Shown in pieces: positions 32,314 through 40,971 of a DNA stretch of 58,690 nt. The translations under genes were made by a program, and so were the position numbers. The number at the start of each line of letters is the position of its first letter. Position 1 is the stretch's first letter. The notes under the pieces were generated by a model that was given only the letters and a program-made list of their open reading frames with translations, was not told the DNA's origin and did no database searches. Source of the DNA: Terriglobia bacterium (GTDB taxonomy: Bacteria; Acidobacteriota; Terriglobia; Terriglobales; Acidobacteriaceae); assembly GCA_020073285.1 (NCBI GenBank), contig JAIQFM010000003.1, forward strand, positions 1 through 58,690, written 5' to 3'.

Positions 32314-34143
32314 TTAGTCCACTCTCACCAGTACATCATACTCCGCGGCCAAGTCGCGTGCGGCGGGCGTGATGATGGTCTTCGGGCCCACAAAAATCTT
32401 CGCCTTGCGTTTTACAGCGGCGCGAATCTCCGCCTCGCTGACGAAGTCCACTGGGCGCGGCTTGGGCACCGGCGCAGCCGACGACGGCGGTTTGGCAGGT
32501 GCGGCCTCCGGCTTGGGCGCTTCCGACATTGCGCTGGACGGTGCGCGCGGCCCCTGCTTGGTGGCGAGGAAGCGGTCCACGGCGCGCGCGACCGACCAGT
32601 TCACGCCAGTTTCCAGTTTCTGGTTTCTAGTCTCTGGTTGTGAAGAGTTGGCCGTGGCTTCCGCGGGAGGCGTCGCACAGACGCCGCAACTCGCGGTTGA
32701 GGCTGCGACTGCACTGGTCACCGGCAACTGACCACTGACCACTTGTGTCACCGGTCGGGCCTCGTAAGCAATTCGGCGCAGGTTGATCAGGTGCAGCGGC
32801 GAGATGTTGTCGGAGGTGATGTTGCCGCCCGCCGCGCCGCAGCCCAGCGTCATGGCCGGAAACAGATTGGTAGACGAACCGATGGACCCTTGCGGCGCCG
32901 GGCTGTTCACCACCACGCGGTAGGCCGGCATCTTCAGGCCATATTCGCGAATGACCGCGTCGTCCTTGGCGTGAATGGCGCAGGTGTGTCCGAGGCCGCC
33001 GAAGCGCAGCAACTCGACGCAGCGCGCCATCGCCGCCGCGCGGTCTTTCTCGAAATAGAGCGCCAACACCGGCGAGAGCTTTTCCGCCGAGAGCGGCTCG
33101 TCGCGTCCCACCTTGTCCAGCAGCGCCACCAGCACGCGCGCATTCGACGGCGCGTGCAGCCCGGCTAGTTCGGCGACCCTGGCGGCGGTTTTGCCGACGA
33201 ACTTCGGGCAGATGGTGTGCGTTTCCGTGTTCACCATTTGCTTGCCGAGCTTCTCGATGTCGTCGCGGCTGAGCAGGTGCGCGCCGTTTTTCGCCAGCTC
33301 TTTCAGGACCGCGTCGCGCTGCGAATCTTCCGCCACGATGGCCTGCTCCGACGAGCAGATGGTCCCGTTGTCGAAGGTCTTGCCGAACACCACGTCGGCG
33401 ACGGCTTTGGCCAGGTCGGCGCTGCTATCGATGAAGGCCGGCACATTGCCCGGCCCGACGCCGAAGGCCGGCTTGCCCGAGCTGTAAGCCGCCCGCACCA
33501 TGCTCATGCCGCCGGTGGCCAGAATGATGCTGGTGCGCCGGTGCTTCATCAGCTCCTGCGTACCCGGCAAGCTGGGCGTGTTGAAGCAGCAGATCACGTC
33601 CGCGGGCGCTCCCGCCTTGATCGCGGCATCCTTCATGATCGCCGCCGCCTCGCAACTGCAGCGCAGCGCCGTCGGGTGCGGGCTGATGACGATGGCGTTG
33701 CGGCCCTTCAGGGCAATCAGAATCTTGTAAATGGCAGTCGAGGTCGGGTTGGTGGAGGGCAGGATGGCGGCCACCACGCCCACCGGCACCGCTACTTCGA
33801 TGATGCCTTGCGCCTTGTCTTCGCGCACGACGCCGACCGTTTTCAGCGGGCGGATGGCCTCGTACACGCGCTGCGACGAAAAAAGGTTCTTGAGGATCTT
33901 GTGCTCGACGATGCCATAGGTGGTTTCTTCCACCGCGATGCGCGCCAACTTCTCGGCGTTGGCGGTGGCGGCGGCGGCCACCGCGTCCACCACGCGGTCC
34001 ACCTGCTCCTGGCTGAAGAGCTGGTATTCGAGGAAGGCCTTGTAGGCGCGCTCGATGAGTTCGCGCGCCTCGGCGACTGAGCGCTCGTCCTTGGATGGCG
34101 ACGCCGACGCAACCGCAACGGCTGATGTGGGATCGTGAGCCAC
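32314..34143 (-). CDS. Microcompartment-type acylating aldehyde dehydrogenase (EutE/PduP-like) with C-terminal extension
   Basis: About 610 residues. The catalytic domain has the CoA-acylating aldehyde dehydrogenase motifs: [71 protein letters not shown] and the catalytic cysteine in [14 protein letters not shown]. Then [11 protein letters not shown] and [15 protein letters not shown]. The N-terminal helix [20 protein letters not shown] resembles an encapsulation-type helix. After about residue 470 a long linker is followed by [20 protein letters not shown] and [14 protein letters not shown], a tail seen in microcompartment proteins. Part of the linker is encoded by a word array. It would convert an aldehyde to acyl-CoA inside a shell. 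The start is uncertain (GTG 34143 or TTG 34203). Confidence 0.82.
   Translation of the reverse strand: MAHDPTSAVAVASASPSKDERSVAEARELIERAYKAFLEYQLFSQEQVDRVVDAVAAAATANAEKLARIAVEETTYGIVEHKILKNLFSSQRVYEAIRPLKTVGVVREDKAQGIIEVAVPVGVVAAILPSTNPTSTAIYKILIALKGRNAIVISPHPTALRCSCEAAAIMKDAAIKAGAPADVICCFNTPSLPGTQELMKHRRTSIILATGGMSMVRAAYSSGKPAFGVGPGNVPAFIDSSADLAKAVADVVFGKTFDNGTICSSEQAIVAEDSQRDAVLKELAKNGAHLLSRDDIEKLGKQMVNTETHTICPKFVGKTAARVAELAGLHAPSNARVLVALLDKVGRDEPLSAEKLSPVLALYFEKDRAAAMARCVELLRFGGLGHTCAIHAKDDAVIREYGLKMPAYRVVVNSPAPQGSIGSSTNLFPAMTLGCGAAGGNITSDNISPLHLINLRRIAYEARPVTQVVSGQLPVTSAVAASTASCGVCATPPAEATANSSQPETRNQKLETGVNWSVARAVDRFLATKQGPRAPSSAMSEAPKPEAAPAKPPSSAAPVPKPRPVDFVSEAEIRAAVKRKAKIFVGPKTIITPAARDLAAEYDVLVRVD
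32600..32748. repeat. In-frame word array inside the aldehyde dehydrogenase gene
   Basis: CCAGTTTCCAGTTTCTGG and TTTCTAGTCTCTGG on one side face CAACTGACCACTGACCAC and CACTGGTCACCGG on the other. On the minus strand this reads as the linker residues [12 protein letters not shown] and [12 protein letters not shown]. The frame stays open through both arms. It is the only word array in this window fully inside a gene. Confidence 0.6.
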
Positions 34144-34146
34144 GGG

Positions 34147-34235
34147 AGAATTTGGTGATTGGGTGATTTGCCGATTGAGTGATTCACCGGGCCTCGTGCC
34201 CAATCACCAAGTCAGCAAATCGGTAAATCGGCAAA
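34147..34235. repeat. Intergenic word array between BMC and aldehyde dehydrogenase genes
   Basis: GGTGATTGGGTGATTTGCCG and ATTGAGTGATTC on the left face CCAATCACCAA, CAAATCGGTAAATCGGCAAA on the right. The array ends exactly at the BMC stop codon (34236) and occupies the whole gap, so the N-terminus of the aldehyde dehydrogenase cannot be read reliably through it. Confidence 0.65.
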
Positions 34236-34565
34236 TTAATCGGCTGACGACTTCTTCGCTTTCGGGGCGGCGCCGCTGATCATCGGCAACGAGGTTTCCA
34301 GGTCGCCGTGCGGACGCGGGATCACGTGCACCGCCACGAGTTCGCCGACGCGGCGGGCGGCGGCAGCTCCGGCGTCGGTCGCAGCCTTCACGCTGGCCAC
34401 GTCACCGCGCACCATCACCGTCACGAAGCCCGCCCCAATGTATTCCTTGTGCACCAGTTGCACATTGGCGGCTTTGACGGCGGCGTCGGCGGCCTCGATG
34501 GACCCGACCAGGCCCTTGGTTTCGATCATTCCCAGCGCTTCCATGTTCGCTCCCAATACTGCCAT
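34236..34565 (-). CDS. Bacterial microcompartment shell protein, BMC-H (PduA/EutM-like)
   Basis: 109 residues with one BMC domain: [40 protein letters not shown] and [20 protein letters not shown], then [13 protein letters not shown]. The length and the IETKG...A.D...K.A.V pattern are typical of hexamer-forming shell proteins. Hexamers tile the facets of protein organelles that confine aldehyde chemistry. The start could be 34565 or the ATG at 34544, each preceded by a fair ribosome-binding site. It is the first gene of a minus-strand unit with the aldehyde dehydrogenase. No pentamer (EutN/CcmL) or trimer shell gene is in the window. Confidence 0.9.
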   Translation of the reverse strand: MAVLGANMEALGMIETKGLVGSIEAADAAVKAANVQLVHKEYIGAGFVTVMVRGDVASVKAATDAGAAAARRVGELVAVHVIPRPHGDLETSLPMISGAAPKAKKSSAD

Positions 34566-34662
34566 GTTGGCTCCGTGAAGCGGGCGGACCCTTGCCGCGC
34601 CCAGTCAATATAAGTGCCTGCGTACCTTACTACGCGGGGCGGAAAGGGTCAAACGTGGAAGG

Positions 34663-34694
34663 CTGTCAGCCCTCAGCTATCAGCTATCAGCGGG
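34663..34694. repeat. Intergenic word array (CAGCTAT type)
   Basis: GGCTGTCAGCCCTCAGCTAT is followed by CAGCTATCAGC. One orientation only, upstream of the BMC gene. The same word recurs at 55612-55655. Confidence 0.6.
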
Positions 34695-34845
34695 AGCGGA
34701 ATCCCCTTGTCTGAGATTACACAACCTGAGCAGGACAGATTTCAAACAAGTGATAAGGGGTGTTATCGACAACTGACAAAACCGGGTTGGGTGGGAGTGA
34801 ATTCACTCACGCAGTAGTTCGGCGGTTAATATCGAGGGAAAATTG

Positions 34846-34873
34846 AGAGCGCCCGATGTCCGGGCGCTCTTTC
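34846..34873 (+). terminator. Terminator-like hairpin upstream of DUF4386 gene
   Basis: A perfect 10-bp stem AGAGCGCCCG (34846-34855) / CGGGCGCTCT (34861-34870) with a 5-nt loop, followed by TTTC. It lies about 100 bp before the DUF4386 start with no plus-strand gene ahead of it. It could therefore end an unseen small transcript or act as an attenuator. The U-tract is short. Confidence 0.5.
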
Positions 34874-34971
34874 AACGCGAATTGAGCAGCGTCAGCCGTG
34901 TACAGCAATATAGGCGGAACTTTCCAGGCCAGTGCGGCGTATCTCAGCCTAAACCCGCCTTGGGGGCACAA

Positions 34972-35670
34972 ATGACATCGCTCAGCCGTAGCGCCAGAGT
35001 CGCAGGGCTTCTCTATCTCACACTCATGACCGCTCCCCTGCGCCTCATCTACATTCAGGACAAGTTGATCGTCAGCGGCAACGCGGCCGCGACGGCCAAC
35101 AACATCGCCGCGCACCAGACGCTCTTCCGCCTCGGCATTCTCAGCGATCTGTTCACCGCGACCATGGCCATCTTTCTCACCCTTGCGCTGTACCGGCTGT
35201 TCAAGGCCGTGGACCAGGGCCTCGCCGTGGTGATGGTGATCCTCGGCGCCCTGACGGTGACGCCCATCTATTTCCTCAACACCATCAACGACGCGGCTGC
35301 GCTGCTCCTGGTGCGCGGCGCCGATTTCTTGGCGGCCTTCGATAAGCCGCAGCGCGAAGCCCTGGCCATGCTGTTCCTCCGCCTGCATAACCACGGCGTG
35401 CTGGTGAACGAGGTCTTCTGGGGCCTGTGGCTGTTCCCGTTCGGCCTGCTGGTGTACCGCTCGCGGTTCCTTCCACGGCTGCTGGGCGTGTGGCTGATAC
35501 TCAATTGCTGCGCGTATGTCGCTCTCAGCGTGACCGGCCTCATGTGGCCGCACTATCAGGCGAGGGTGTGGAACGCGGCATTCCCGGTTATGTTCGGAGA
35601 ACTGGCGATCATGCTGTGGCTCATCGTCATCGGCGCCAAGGAGCGGCAGCCCGTAGCCGCAACCGCCTGA
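34972..35670 (+). CDS. DUF4386 family membrane protein
   Basis: 232 residues with about six membrane segments, starting SLSRSARVAGLLYLTLMTA as DUF4386 proteins do. Then LFRLGILSDLFTATMAIFLT, QGLAVVMVILGALTVTPIYF, a loop with LFLRLHNHGVLVNEVFWGLW, and LPRLLGVWLILNCCAYVA. The family is of unknown function and common in soil bacteria. The frame opens 43 codons upstream, but ATG 34972 is preceded by GGGGG and begins where the family begins. Confidence 0.8.
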   Translation: MTSLSRSARVAGLLYLTLMTAPLRLIYIQDKLIVSGNAAATANNIAAHQTLFRLGILSDLFTATMAIFLTLALYRLFKAVDQGLAVVMVILGALTVTPIYFLNTINDAAALLLVRGADFLAAFDKPQREALAMLFLRLHNHGVLVNEVFWGLWLFPFGLLVYRSRFLPRLLGVWLILNCCAYVALSVTGLMWPHYQARVWNAAFPVMFGELAIMLWLIVIGAKERQPVAATA

Positions 35671-35905
35671 CTGTTGCTCATGGCGATCAAACGGCCGAGC
35701 GATAGCAGTCTGCGATTCATCCGGAAACAAAACGAAATCGCGAATCCGACATCCAGTGCAAGACCGTAACTACTTACGATAGGGGCTGTTCACACCAATT
35801 AAGTCGACCGGTAACTAAAAAGATCAGGCTTCACCGCCACTTGCCGGTCCAGCGCTTGAAGGCGTAGCGGAACGCGGCGGCGTCCGAGGAAAGTAAGAAG
35901 TTGCC

Positions 35906-36886
35906 ATGCGAAGAGTTCTACGTTTCTTCCTTTGGGGCTTTATCGTCGTTGTTGCGTTGGGTGTTGGGCTTGGTGCGTTGTTCGGCTACTTCGTCTACTC
36001 GCCTGCTCCTGACCTTCCACGACTGTCCGGCACGCTGAGCAAGGGGACCATTACCGTGGGTGGGATGACGCGGACGTACCGGACCTATGTGCCCCGTGGA
36101 CTGGCAAAAGGAGCGCCGCTGGTGGTGGTGATGCACGGTGCGGGCGAAAACGGCGCGCAAATGCGAATCGAGACGGGGTACGGATTCGAGCGCCTTGCGG
36201 ACGAACATGGCTTTGCGGTCGTCTATCCGAATGCGTATAACGGCTACTGGGACGTGTGCACCATTGCCGAGGACGTCAGCGCGAACGGGCTCAACATCGA
36301 CGACGTTGGTTTCCTGACGGGGATGGTCGACAAGCTCATCGCTGAAATCGGTGTCGATCCGGGTCGCGTGTTCGCGGCCGGCAGTTCCCGCGGCGGTTTT
36401 ATGGCGTTTCGCCTTGCGCTCGAAGCTCCTTCCCGGTTTCGCGCGGTCGCGGCGGTGTCGGCAAATGTGCCGTCGCCGGAGAATTTCAAGTGCAAGCCCG
36501 CGGGGCAAGGCACTCCTTCCGTCATGATCATGAACGGTACGGACGACCCCCTGGTCCCGTTCGACGGTGGTTCGGTTAGCCTCTTCGGCTTGTTCTACAG
36601 GCTTGGCAAGGTCCGGTCATCGCGGGAGTCAGGCCAGTATTTTGCGGATCTTAACAACATTGCCAGTACGCCTGAAACGAACGAGACCCAAGTGGCCGAA
36701 GGAGTGCACGTCCAGCAGGTACTCTGGCGCAACGACTCCAAAGTGGAGGTGGAGCTGATTGCTACTTACGGCGGTGGACATGGCATCCCTCAGCCATACC
36801 GGCGCCATCCGCGAATTTTAGGCCCGTCGCCCAAGGAACCGAACGGACCGGAAGTGATTTGGGCCTTCTTCGAGAGACAGCGCTAA
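35906..36886 (+). CDS. Secreted/anchored alpha/beta-hydrolase, PHB-depolymerase/feruloyl-esterase type
   Basis: 326 residues. An N-terminal hydrophobic anchor (FFLWGFIVVVALGVGLGALF) places the enzyme outside the cytoplasm. The hydrolase core shows RTYRTYVPRGLAKGAPLVVV, MHGAGENG, the nucleophile elbow AAGSSRGGFMAF (serine in G-S-S-R-G), the acid in MNGTDDPLVPFDGG and the His in TYGGGHGIPQP. This is the LpqC/esterase_PHB family that cleaves polyhydroxyalkanoate or feruloyl esters; the substrate is not known. No close neighbour suggests a pathway. Confidence 0.82.
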   Translation: MRRVLRFFLWGFIVVVALGVGLGALFGYFVYSPAPDLPRLSGTLSKGTITVGGMTRTYRTYVPRGLAKGAPLVVVMHGAGENGAQMRIETGYGFERLADEHGFAVVYPNAYNGYWDVCTIAEDVSANGLNIDDVGFLTGMVDKLIAEIGVDPGRVFAAGSSRGGFMAFRLALEAPSRFRAVAAVSANVPSPENFKCKPAGQGTPSVMIMNGTDDPLVPFDGGSVSLFGLFYRLGKVRSSRESGQYFADLNNIASTPETNETQVAEGVHVQQVLWRNDSKVEVELIATYGGGHGIPQPYRRHPRILGPSPKEPNGPEVIWAFFERQR

Positions 36887-37335
36887 TTACGCGCCCTTTT
36901 CCCGACTAATGACGAGTGTCCCCTTTCTCCGTCAACGCTAGAATCGCAGGGTTCCCCTATCTATTACTCGTAGTCGTCGGCCCGTCCGCCTCATGTATAT
37001 TCCCCATTGACAGTCACTGTTGTGAAATCGCTTAGCACAAGTTGGGGAATCCGTGCCGTCCCCACGGGACTCCAAAGATATTTTGCCCAGCTTGCACCGG
37101 GCCCACGCCCGGCTAATGTCTGCCGGCTTTGCGGACTGGGTTCCCCGATGGTTTACGGGCTGCTTTTCGCTGTAGTTTACTCGCTGTTTTTCCCTGTATG
37201 CAGATGCCGATAAACGCAACCGATATTGCGGCGAAGGCAACCGATCAACGGCCACCGCTGATTGTGTTGCGGCGGATAAGGCACGCGCTTGCCGTGTGTT
37301 AAACTCGTTGTTCACCGTCCCGATTTATTGCGCAC
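36887..37335. repeat. Intergenic stretch with palindromic element
   Basis: The only structure in this 450-bp gap is at about 37058-37140: GTCCCCACGGGAC, CCGGGCCCACGCCCGG and TGCCGGCTTTGCGGAC. This is a member of the GTCCC-N3-GGGAC family found at 11814 and 42010. No gene is supported in the rest. Confidence 0.55.
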
Positions 37336-37614
37336 ATGCACCTGTCGAAAGAATATGTGGGCTACCTGGCCCGCGAGGTCTCGAAAAAGCTGATCAAGGG
37401 CAAGTTCATCGAAACCAAGGAACTGCCTGCCCTCACCGAGCGCGTGCACAGCGCGCTGCTCGACGAGCTGACGCTGGAAGACCGCATCAACGACGAGGTG
37501 CGCATCATTTTGGAAACCTACTCCGACGAGATGCGCCGCACCGGCGCCAACTACCAGGAGATGTTCAAGAAAGTGAAGAACGAGCTGGTGCGCAAGTACA
37601 AGGCGGTGCTGTAG
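37336..37614 (+). CDS. DUF507 family protein (first of two)
   Basis: 92 residues, highly charged and helical: MHLSKEYVGYLAREVSKKLI, KGKFIETKELPALTERVHSA, LLDELTLEDRINDEVRIILE, then EMFKKVKNELVRKYKAVL. This is the DUF507 pattern, a small soluble protein family of unknown role found mainly in Acidobacteriota and other environmental phyla. The stop (TAG) shares its G with the GTG start of the next gene, so the two are translationally coupled. Confidence 0.85.
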   Translation: MHLSKEYVGYLAREVSKKLIKGKFIETKELPALTERVHSALLDELTLEDRINDEVRIILETYSDEMRRTGANYQEMFKKVKNELVRKYKAVL

Positions 37615-37919
37615 TGCGCGTGGACCTCAAGTCGGAGGAGCCGTATCGGCTGACCCGCGACAAGATCAACGTGCTGGCGCGGGCCGTCGCCGAAGCCCTG
37701 GCCGGCATGGAGGGCGTGGAGTTCGTCGAGGACAAGAACAGCGTCCGCCTGGAAGTACGGCGCCTGATCGAGGAACTGCTGGCACAGGAGAAAAAGATCG
37801 ATCAGGAAGCCCGGCGCAAGATCGAGTCCCAGAAGCGTACGATCCTGGAGGGCAGCCAGGAATGGGACATCCTCTACCGCAAGTATTACCTCGAGGGAGT
37901 CAAGAAGCTCGGGATTTAG
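37614..37919 (+). CDS. DUF507 family protein (second of two), GTG start
   Basis: 101 residues: GTG CGC GTG GAC opens it at 37614, with the coding sequence VDLKSEEPYRLTRDKINVLA, then EGVEFVEDKNSVRLEVRRLI, EELLAQEKKIDQEARRKIES and WDILYRKYYLEGVKKLGI. It is another DUF507-type helical protein, a diverged duplicate of its neighbour. A longer frame from 37296 reads antisense-like sequence through the first gene and is not real. The pair probably forms a heterodimer or split complex (inference from coupling and homology). Confidence 0.78.
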   Translation: MRVDLKSEEPYRLTRDKINVLARAVAEALAGMEGVEFVEDKNSVRLEVRRLIEELLAQEKKIDQEARRKIESQKRTILEGSQEWDILYRKYYLEGVKKLGI

Positions 37920-37994
37920 AAACAGTTTCGGTTTCGGTTTCAAGTTTTCACCTTTCGAGTTGAGCTTGAATCTCCACCGTCGCGACGGCAGGTC

Positions 37995-38150
37995 AGTACA
38001 ATTCTTCTCCCATGGCCAGGAACCTGCCCCACATTCGACTGACGATACGCCGCACTTGAGTCGCCGCGGCCGGGGGCGGCCGCGGGCCCACAAATTTCGG
38101 GCAAGTGAAGAGCGGTCCCGGCGAGGGCGCCGGGACCTACCGATCTGAAC
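37995..38150 (+). mobile_element. Internally deleted derivative of the neighbouring RAYT element
   Basis: The left 65 bp (from GTACAATTCT through AACCTGCCCCACATTC to CCGCACTT) match the 5' end of the RAYT gene region at 38274-38340. The rest (from GAGTCGCCGCGGCCGG through CGGGCAAGTGAAGAGC to CGGGACCTACCGATCTGA) match its 3' REP at 38730-38818. The entire transposase body in between is missing. The joint is at about 38058. It is therefore a miniature, non-autonomous copy. Confidence 0.75.
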
Positions 38151-38181
38151 CTGGCGCCAACAATGGCACTCATAATCTGAT

Positions 38182-38222
38182 TTGGTAGGCTCCGGCGCCC
38201 TCGCCGGGGCTTCTGTTTGTGG
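38182..38222 (-). repeat. Inverted REP copy at left of RAYT gene
   Basis: GTAGGCTCCGGCGCCCTCGC followed by CGGGGCTTCTG is an imperfect reverse complement of the GGTCCCGGCGAGGGCGCCGG block of the right-hand REP. The transposase gene is thus bracketed by REPs in opposite orientation. Confidence 0.6.
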
Positions 38223-38292
38223 GAGTCGAAATCGTAAGGGCAAGGGCGCCCACGCCCGCGCCTTGCGAATGCCGACGTACAATTCTCATCAG

Positions 38293-38778
38293 ATGACCCG
38301 GAATCTGCCCCACATTCAACGCGACCATACTCCGCACTTAATTAACTTCGCTACACACGATCGCCACATCTTGACTCCGGCTGCGCGCAGCATTGCCTTG
38401 GACTCCTGCCGCCACGATCACGGGCGAACCATGCATCTGCACGTCGCCGTTGTCATGCCCGATCACGTACACCTGATCCTAACTCCCGCTGTGGATTATG
38501 ATCGCCGCCGCGTATACCCACTGAGTGAGATCTTGTGGGCCATTAAGAGCGCGTCGTCCCACCGGATTAATAAGCTGCTTGGCTGTTCGGGTGCAGTTTG
38601 GCAAGCAGAGTACTTCGACACGGCAATCCGCAGGTCGGAGAGCCTCGATCAGAAAATGGAATATGTGCGCCAGAATCCCGTTCGTGCTGGGCTAGTCACG
38701 AGCGCGGAACGTTACGAATGGCTTTGGGAGTCGCCGCGGCCGGGGGCGGCCGCGGGCCCACAAATTTCCGGCAAGTGA
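38293..38778 (+). CDS. REP-associated tyrosine transposase (RAYT, Y1/HUH family)
   Basis: 161 residues from ATG 38293. The HUH metal site is MPDHVHLIL (His58, His60) and the catalytic Tyr124 is in KMEYVRQNPVRAGL, the usual (Y)-I/V-x-x-N-P-V-x-A-G-L context. AVWQAEYFDTAIR corresponds to the conserved W-Q-x-x-F/Y-x-D segment. Such enzymes cut and join single-stranded REP hairpins. The last 15 residues (SPRPGAAAGPQISGK) are encoded by the right-hand REP itself, so the gene and its target overlap. It appears intact. The frame opens at 38182 but that part is REP. Confidence 0.85.
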   Translation: MTRNLPHIQRDHTPHLINFATHDRHILTPAARSIALDSCRHDHGRTMHLHVAVVMPDHVHLILTPAVDYDRRRVYPLSEILWAIKSASSHRINKLLGCSGAVWQAEYFDTAIRRSESLDQKMEYVRQNPVRAGLVTSAERYEWLWESPRPGAAAGPQISGK

Positions 38779-38820
38779 AGAGCGGTCCCGGCGAGGGCGC
38801 CGGGACCTACCGATCTGAGA
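38730..38820 (+). repeat. Right-hand REP of the RAYT element
   Basis: Contains two palindromes, CCGCGGCCGGGGGCGGCCGC and GGTCCCGGCGAGGGCGCCGG followed by GACC, joined by CACAAATTTCCGGCAAGTGA. It is nearly identical to 38059-38149, differing by a base or two (for example TTTCGGG and TTTCCGG), indicating recent copying. Confidence 0.85.
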
Positions 38821-39015
38821 ATTGGTTTCAAGTACAACGGCACCAGAGGTCTGCTAGCAGAGCAAACCAAACTTCCGCAGCCAGTTTGCGCCTGCATTCG
38901 GGAATGAACTCGCCCCATTGTGGGAGGCGGGAACCTGGGCGCACGGTACTGCGTATATCCAATGGGGGAGAATCCTTCGCGCTGGCGTAGCATCAACTAG
39001 GTAGGAAAGTACATT

Positions 39016-39885
39016 ATGGGTAACGCACTGAAAACCACCCTGCTGCTGGGAGTGTTGACCGGCTTTCTGCTGTTCATCGGCGAGTACTTCGGCGGGCAGA
39101 ACGGGATGATCCTGGCGCTGGGCATCGCCGCGGTAATGAATTTTGTCTCCTACTTCTTCTCCGACAAGCTGGCGCTGGCCATGTACCGCGCCCAGCCGGC
39201 GACGCGCGAGGACCTGCCGCGCGTGTACCAGATCGTCGAGCGCCTGACGCAGCGCGTCGGCATCCCCATGCCGAAGATTTATGTGATTCCCAGCGATTCG
39301 CCGAATGCCTTCGCCACCGGGCGCAACCCGAACCATGCCTCGGTCGCGGTGACGCAGGGCATCCTGAACCTGCTCAACGACGACGAGATGGAAGGCGTGC
39401 TGGCGCACGAACTGGGCCACGTGCGCAATCGCGACATCCTGATCAGCTCGATCGCCGCCACCATCGCCGGCGCCATCACCTTCCTGGCGCGCATGGCAAT
39501 GTGGGGCGCGATGTTCGGCGGCTATGGCGGACGCGACGAACGCGAGCGCGGCGGCGGACTGGGCGCGCTGTTCATGATTATCCTGGCCCCGATTGCCGCC
39601 ATGCTGATCCAGCTTGCGGTCTCGCGCTCGCGCGAATACGCCGCCGACGATACCGGCGCGCATCTCACCGGCAATCCTTACGCGCTGGCCAGCGCCCTGG
39701 GCAAGCTCGACGCCTACTCGCGGCGTGTGCCGCTGCCGGCTTCGCCTTCGACCGCGCACCTGTTCATCGTGCAGCCGTTCCTTGGCATGGGCGGGATGAA
39801 CTGGGCCAACTTGTTCTCCACCCATCCGCCGATCGCGAAGCGCATCGAACGGCTGACCGGCCACCCGGCGGAGTTCGATGTCTAA
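39016..39885 (+). CDS. htpX: Membrane zinc metalloprotease HtpX homologue (M48B)
   Basis: 289 residues. Two N-terminal membrane helices ([38 protein letters not shown]), then [20 protein letters not shown], the zinc motif HELGH (131-135) in [14 protein letters not shown], two more membrane helices and the third zinc ligand region [13 protein letters not shown]. The end [13 protein letters not shown] is family-typical. HtpX degrades misfolded membrane proteins under envelope stress. TAGGAAAG precedes the ATG. A word array follows it and separates it from the MoxR gene. Confidence 0.93.
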   Translation: MGNALKTTLLLGVLTGFLLFIGEYFGGQNGMILALGIAAVMNFVSYFFSDKLALAMYRAQPATREDLPRVYQIVERLTQRVGIPMPKIYVIPSDSPNAFATGRNPNHASVAVTQGILNLLNDDEMEGVLAHELGHVRNRDILISSIAATIAGAITFLARMAMWGAMFGGYGGRDERERGGGLGALFMIILAPIAAMLIQLAVSRSREYAADDTGAHLTGNPYALASALGKLDAYSRRVPLPASPSTAHLFIVQPFLGMGGMNWANLFSTHPPIAKRIERLTGHPAEFDV

Positions 39886-39890
39886 GAAGC

Positions 39891-39990
39891 TGTTAGCTGT
39901 TAGCTATTAGCTCTTAGCTTTTAGCCGGAAGGAATTCCGGTCCGGCAAAGGCGAAGCTAAGAGCTAATAGCCAAAAGCCAAGAGCTGCCT
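39891..39990. repeat. Intergenic word array with two opposed arms (TTAGCT type)
   Basis: The left arm contains GCTATTAGCTCTTAGC (39903-39918) and the right arm its exact reverse complement GCTAAGAGCTAATAGC (39956-39971). Both lie inside longer runs of TTAGCTN words. The centre carries GGAATTCC and CCGG. The array fills the gap between htpX and the MoxR gene. Confidence 0.75.
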
Positions 39991-40011
39991 GCTGGTTTAC
40001 AATCGGTGTCA

Positions 40012-40971
40012 ATGGCTCCTCAAACGATGCAGGGAACGGCCAGCCGCGCGGCCGCTTTGCAGGCGGCGCTGCGCACCATCATTCGTGGGCAGGACGAAGT
40101 CATCCGCTTGGCGCTGGTCACATTATTTGCCGGCGGCCACCTGCTGATCGAGGGCGTTCCCGGGGTCGGCAAGACCACGCTGGCGCAGGCGCTGGCGCGC
40201 GCGCTGGATTGCACCTTCCAGCGCATCCAGTTCACCAGCGACATGCTGCCCAGCGACGTGCTGGGCATCTCCATGTACTCCGCCGTCGAACAGCGCTTCG
40301 AATTCAAGCGCGGCCCGGTGTTCACCAACGTCCTGCTGGCCGACGAAATCAACCGCACCACGCCGAAAACGCAGTCGTCCCTGCTGGAGGCAATGAACGA
40401 ATCCCACGTCACCGTGGACGGCCACTCCTATACCCTGCCGCAGCCCTTCCTGGTCATGGCCACGCAGAACCCAGTCGAGCACCATGGCACCTATCCGTTG
40501 CCGGAATCGCAGATGGATCGCTTCCTGATGCGGGTGCACATGGGCTATCCCACCGGCGTCAGCGAGCGCGAAATCCTGCGCTCGGAGGCGGGCGCGGCGC
40601 AACTCGACACGGTGCGTCCGGTGCTCACCGCCGCCGACGTGATTGGCACTCAAGATGAAGTCGTGCGCGTGCGCGTGGACGACGCACTGGTGGAGTACAC
40701 GATGGCCATTGTCAGCCGCACGCGTGAGTCGCCTTATCTGTCTCTGGGAGTCTCTCCGCGCGGGGGCATCATGCTCTACCGCGCGGCGCAGGGCCTGGCG
40801 TTTCTCGATGGCCGCACCTTCGCCACCCCGGACGACTTCAAGGCGCTGGCGGTACACGTGTTTGCCCACCGCGTGGTGGTCAGCGGGCGCTACTCCTCGA
40901 CCCTGAAGAAGTCGCAGCAGGGAGAGGAAATCCTGCGCGAGATCGTGGAGAGCGTGCCGGTGCCGGTGTAG
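40012..40971 (+). CDS. MoxR-family AAA ATPase
   Basis: About 319 residues. Walker A is EGVPGVGKTTLAQALA, Walker B is NVLLADEINRTTPKTQSSLL, sensor 1 lies in FLVMATQNPVEHHGTYPLPE and the arginine-finger/lid region in QMDRFLMRV and SPRGGIMLYRAAQGLAFL. MoxR ATPases act as chaperones that insert metals or cofactors or mature neighbouring proteins; the usual partners (DUF58, VWA) are not adjacent here. ATG 40012 is preferred over GTG 40006. Confidence 0.9.
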   Translation: MAPQTMQGTASRAAALQAALRTIIRGQDEVIRLALVTLFAGGHLLIEGVPGVGKTTLAQALARALDCTFQRIQFTSDMLPSDVLGISMYSAVEQRFEFKRGPVFTNVLLADEINRTTPKTQSSLLEAMNESHVTVDGHSYTLPQPFLVMATQNPVEHHGTYPLPESQMDRFLMRVHMGYPTGVSEREILRSEAGAAQLDTVRPVLTAADVIGTQDEVVRVRVDDALVEYTMAIVSRTRESPYLSLGVSPRGGIMLYRAAQGLAFLDGRTFATPDDFKALAVHVFAHRVVVSGRYSSTLKKSQQGEEILREIVESVPVPV

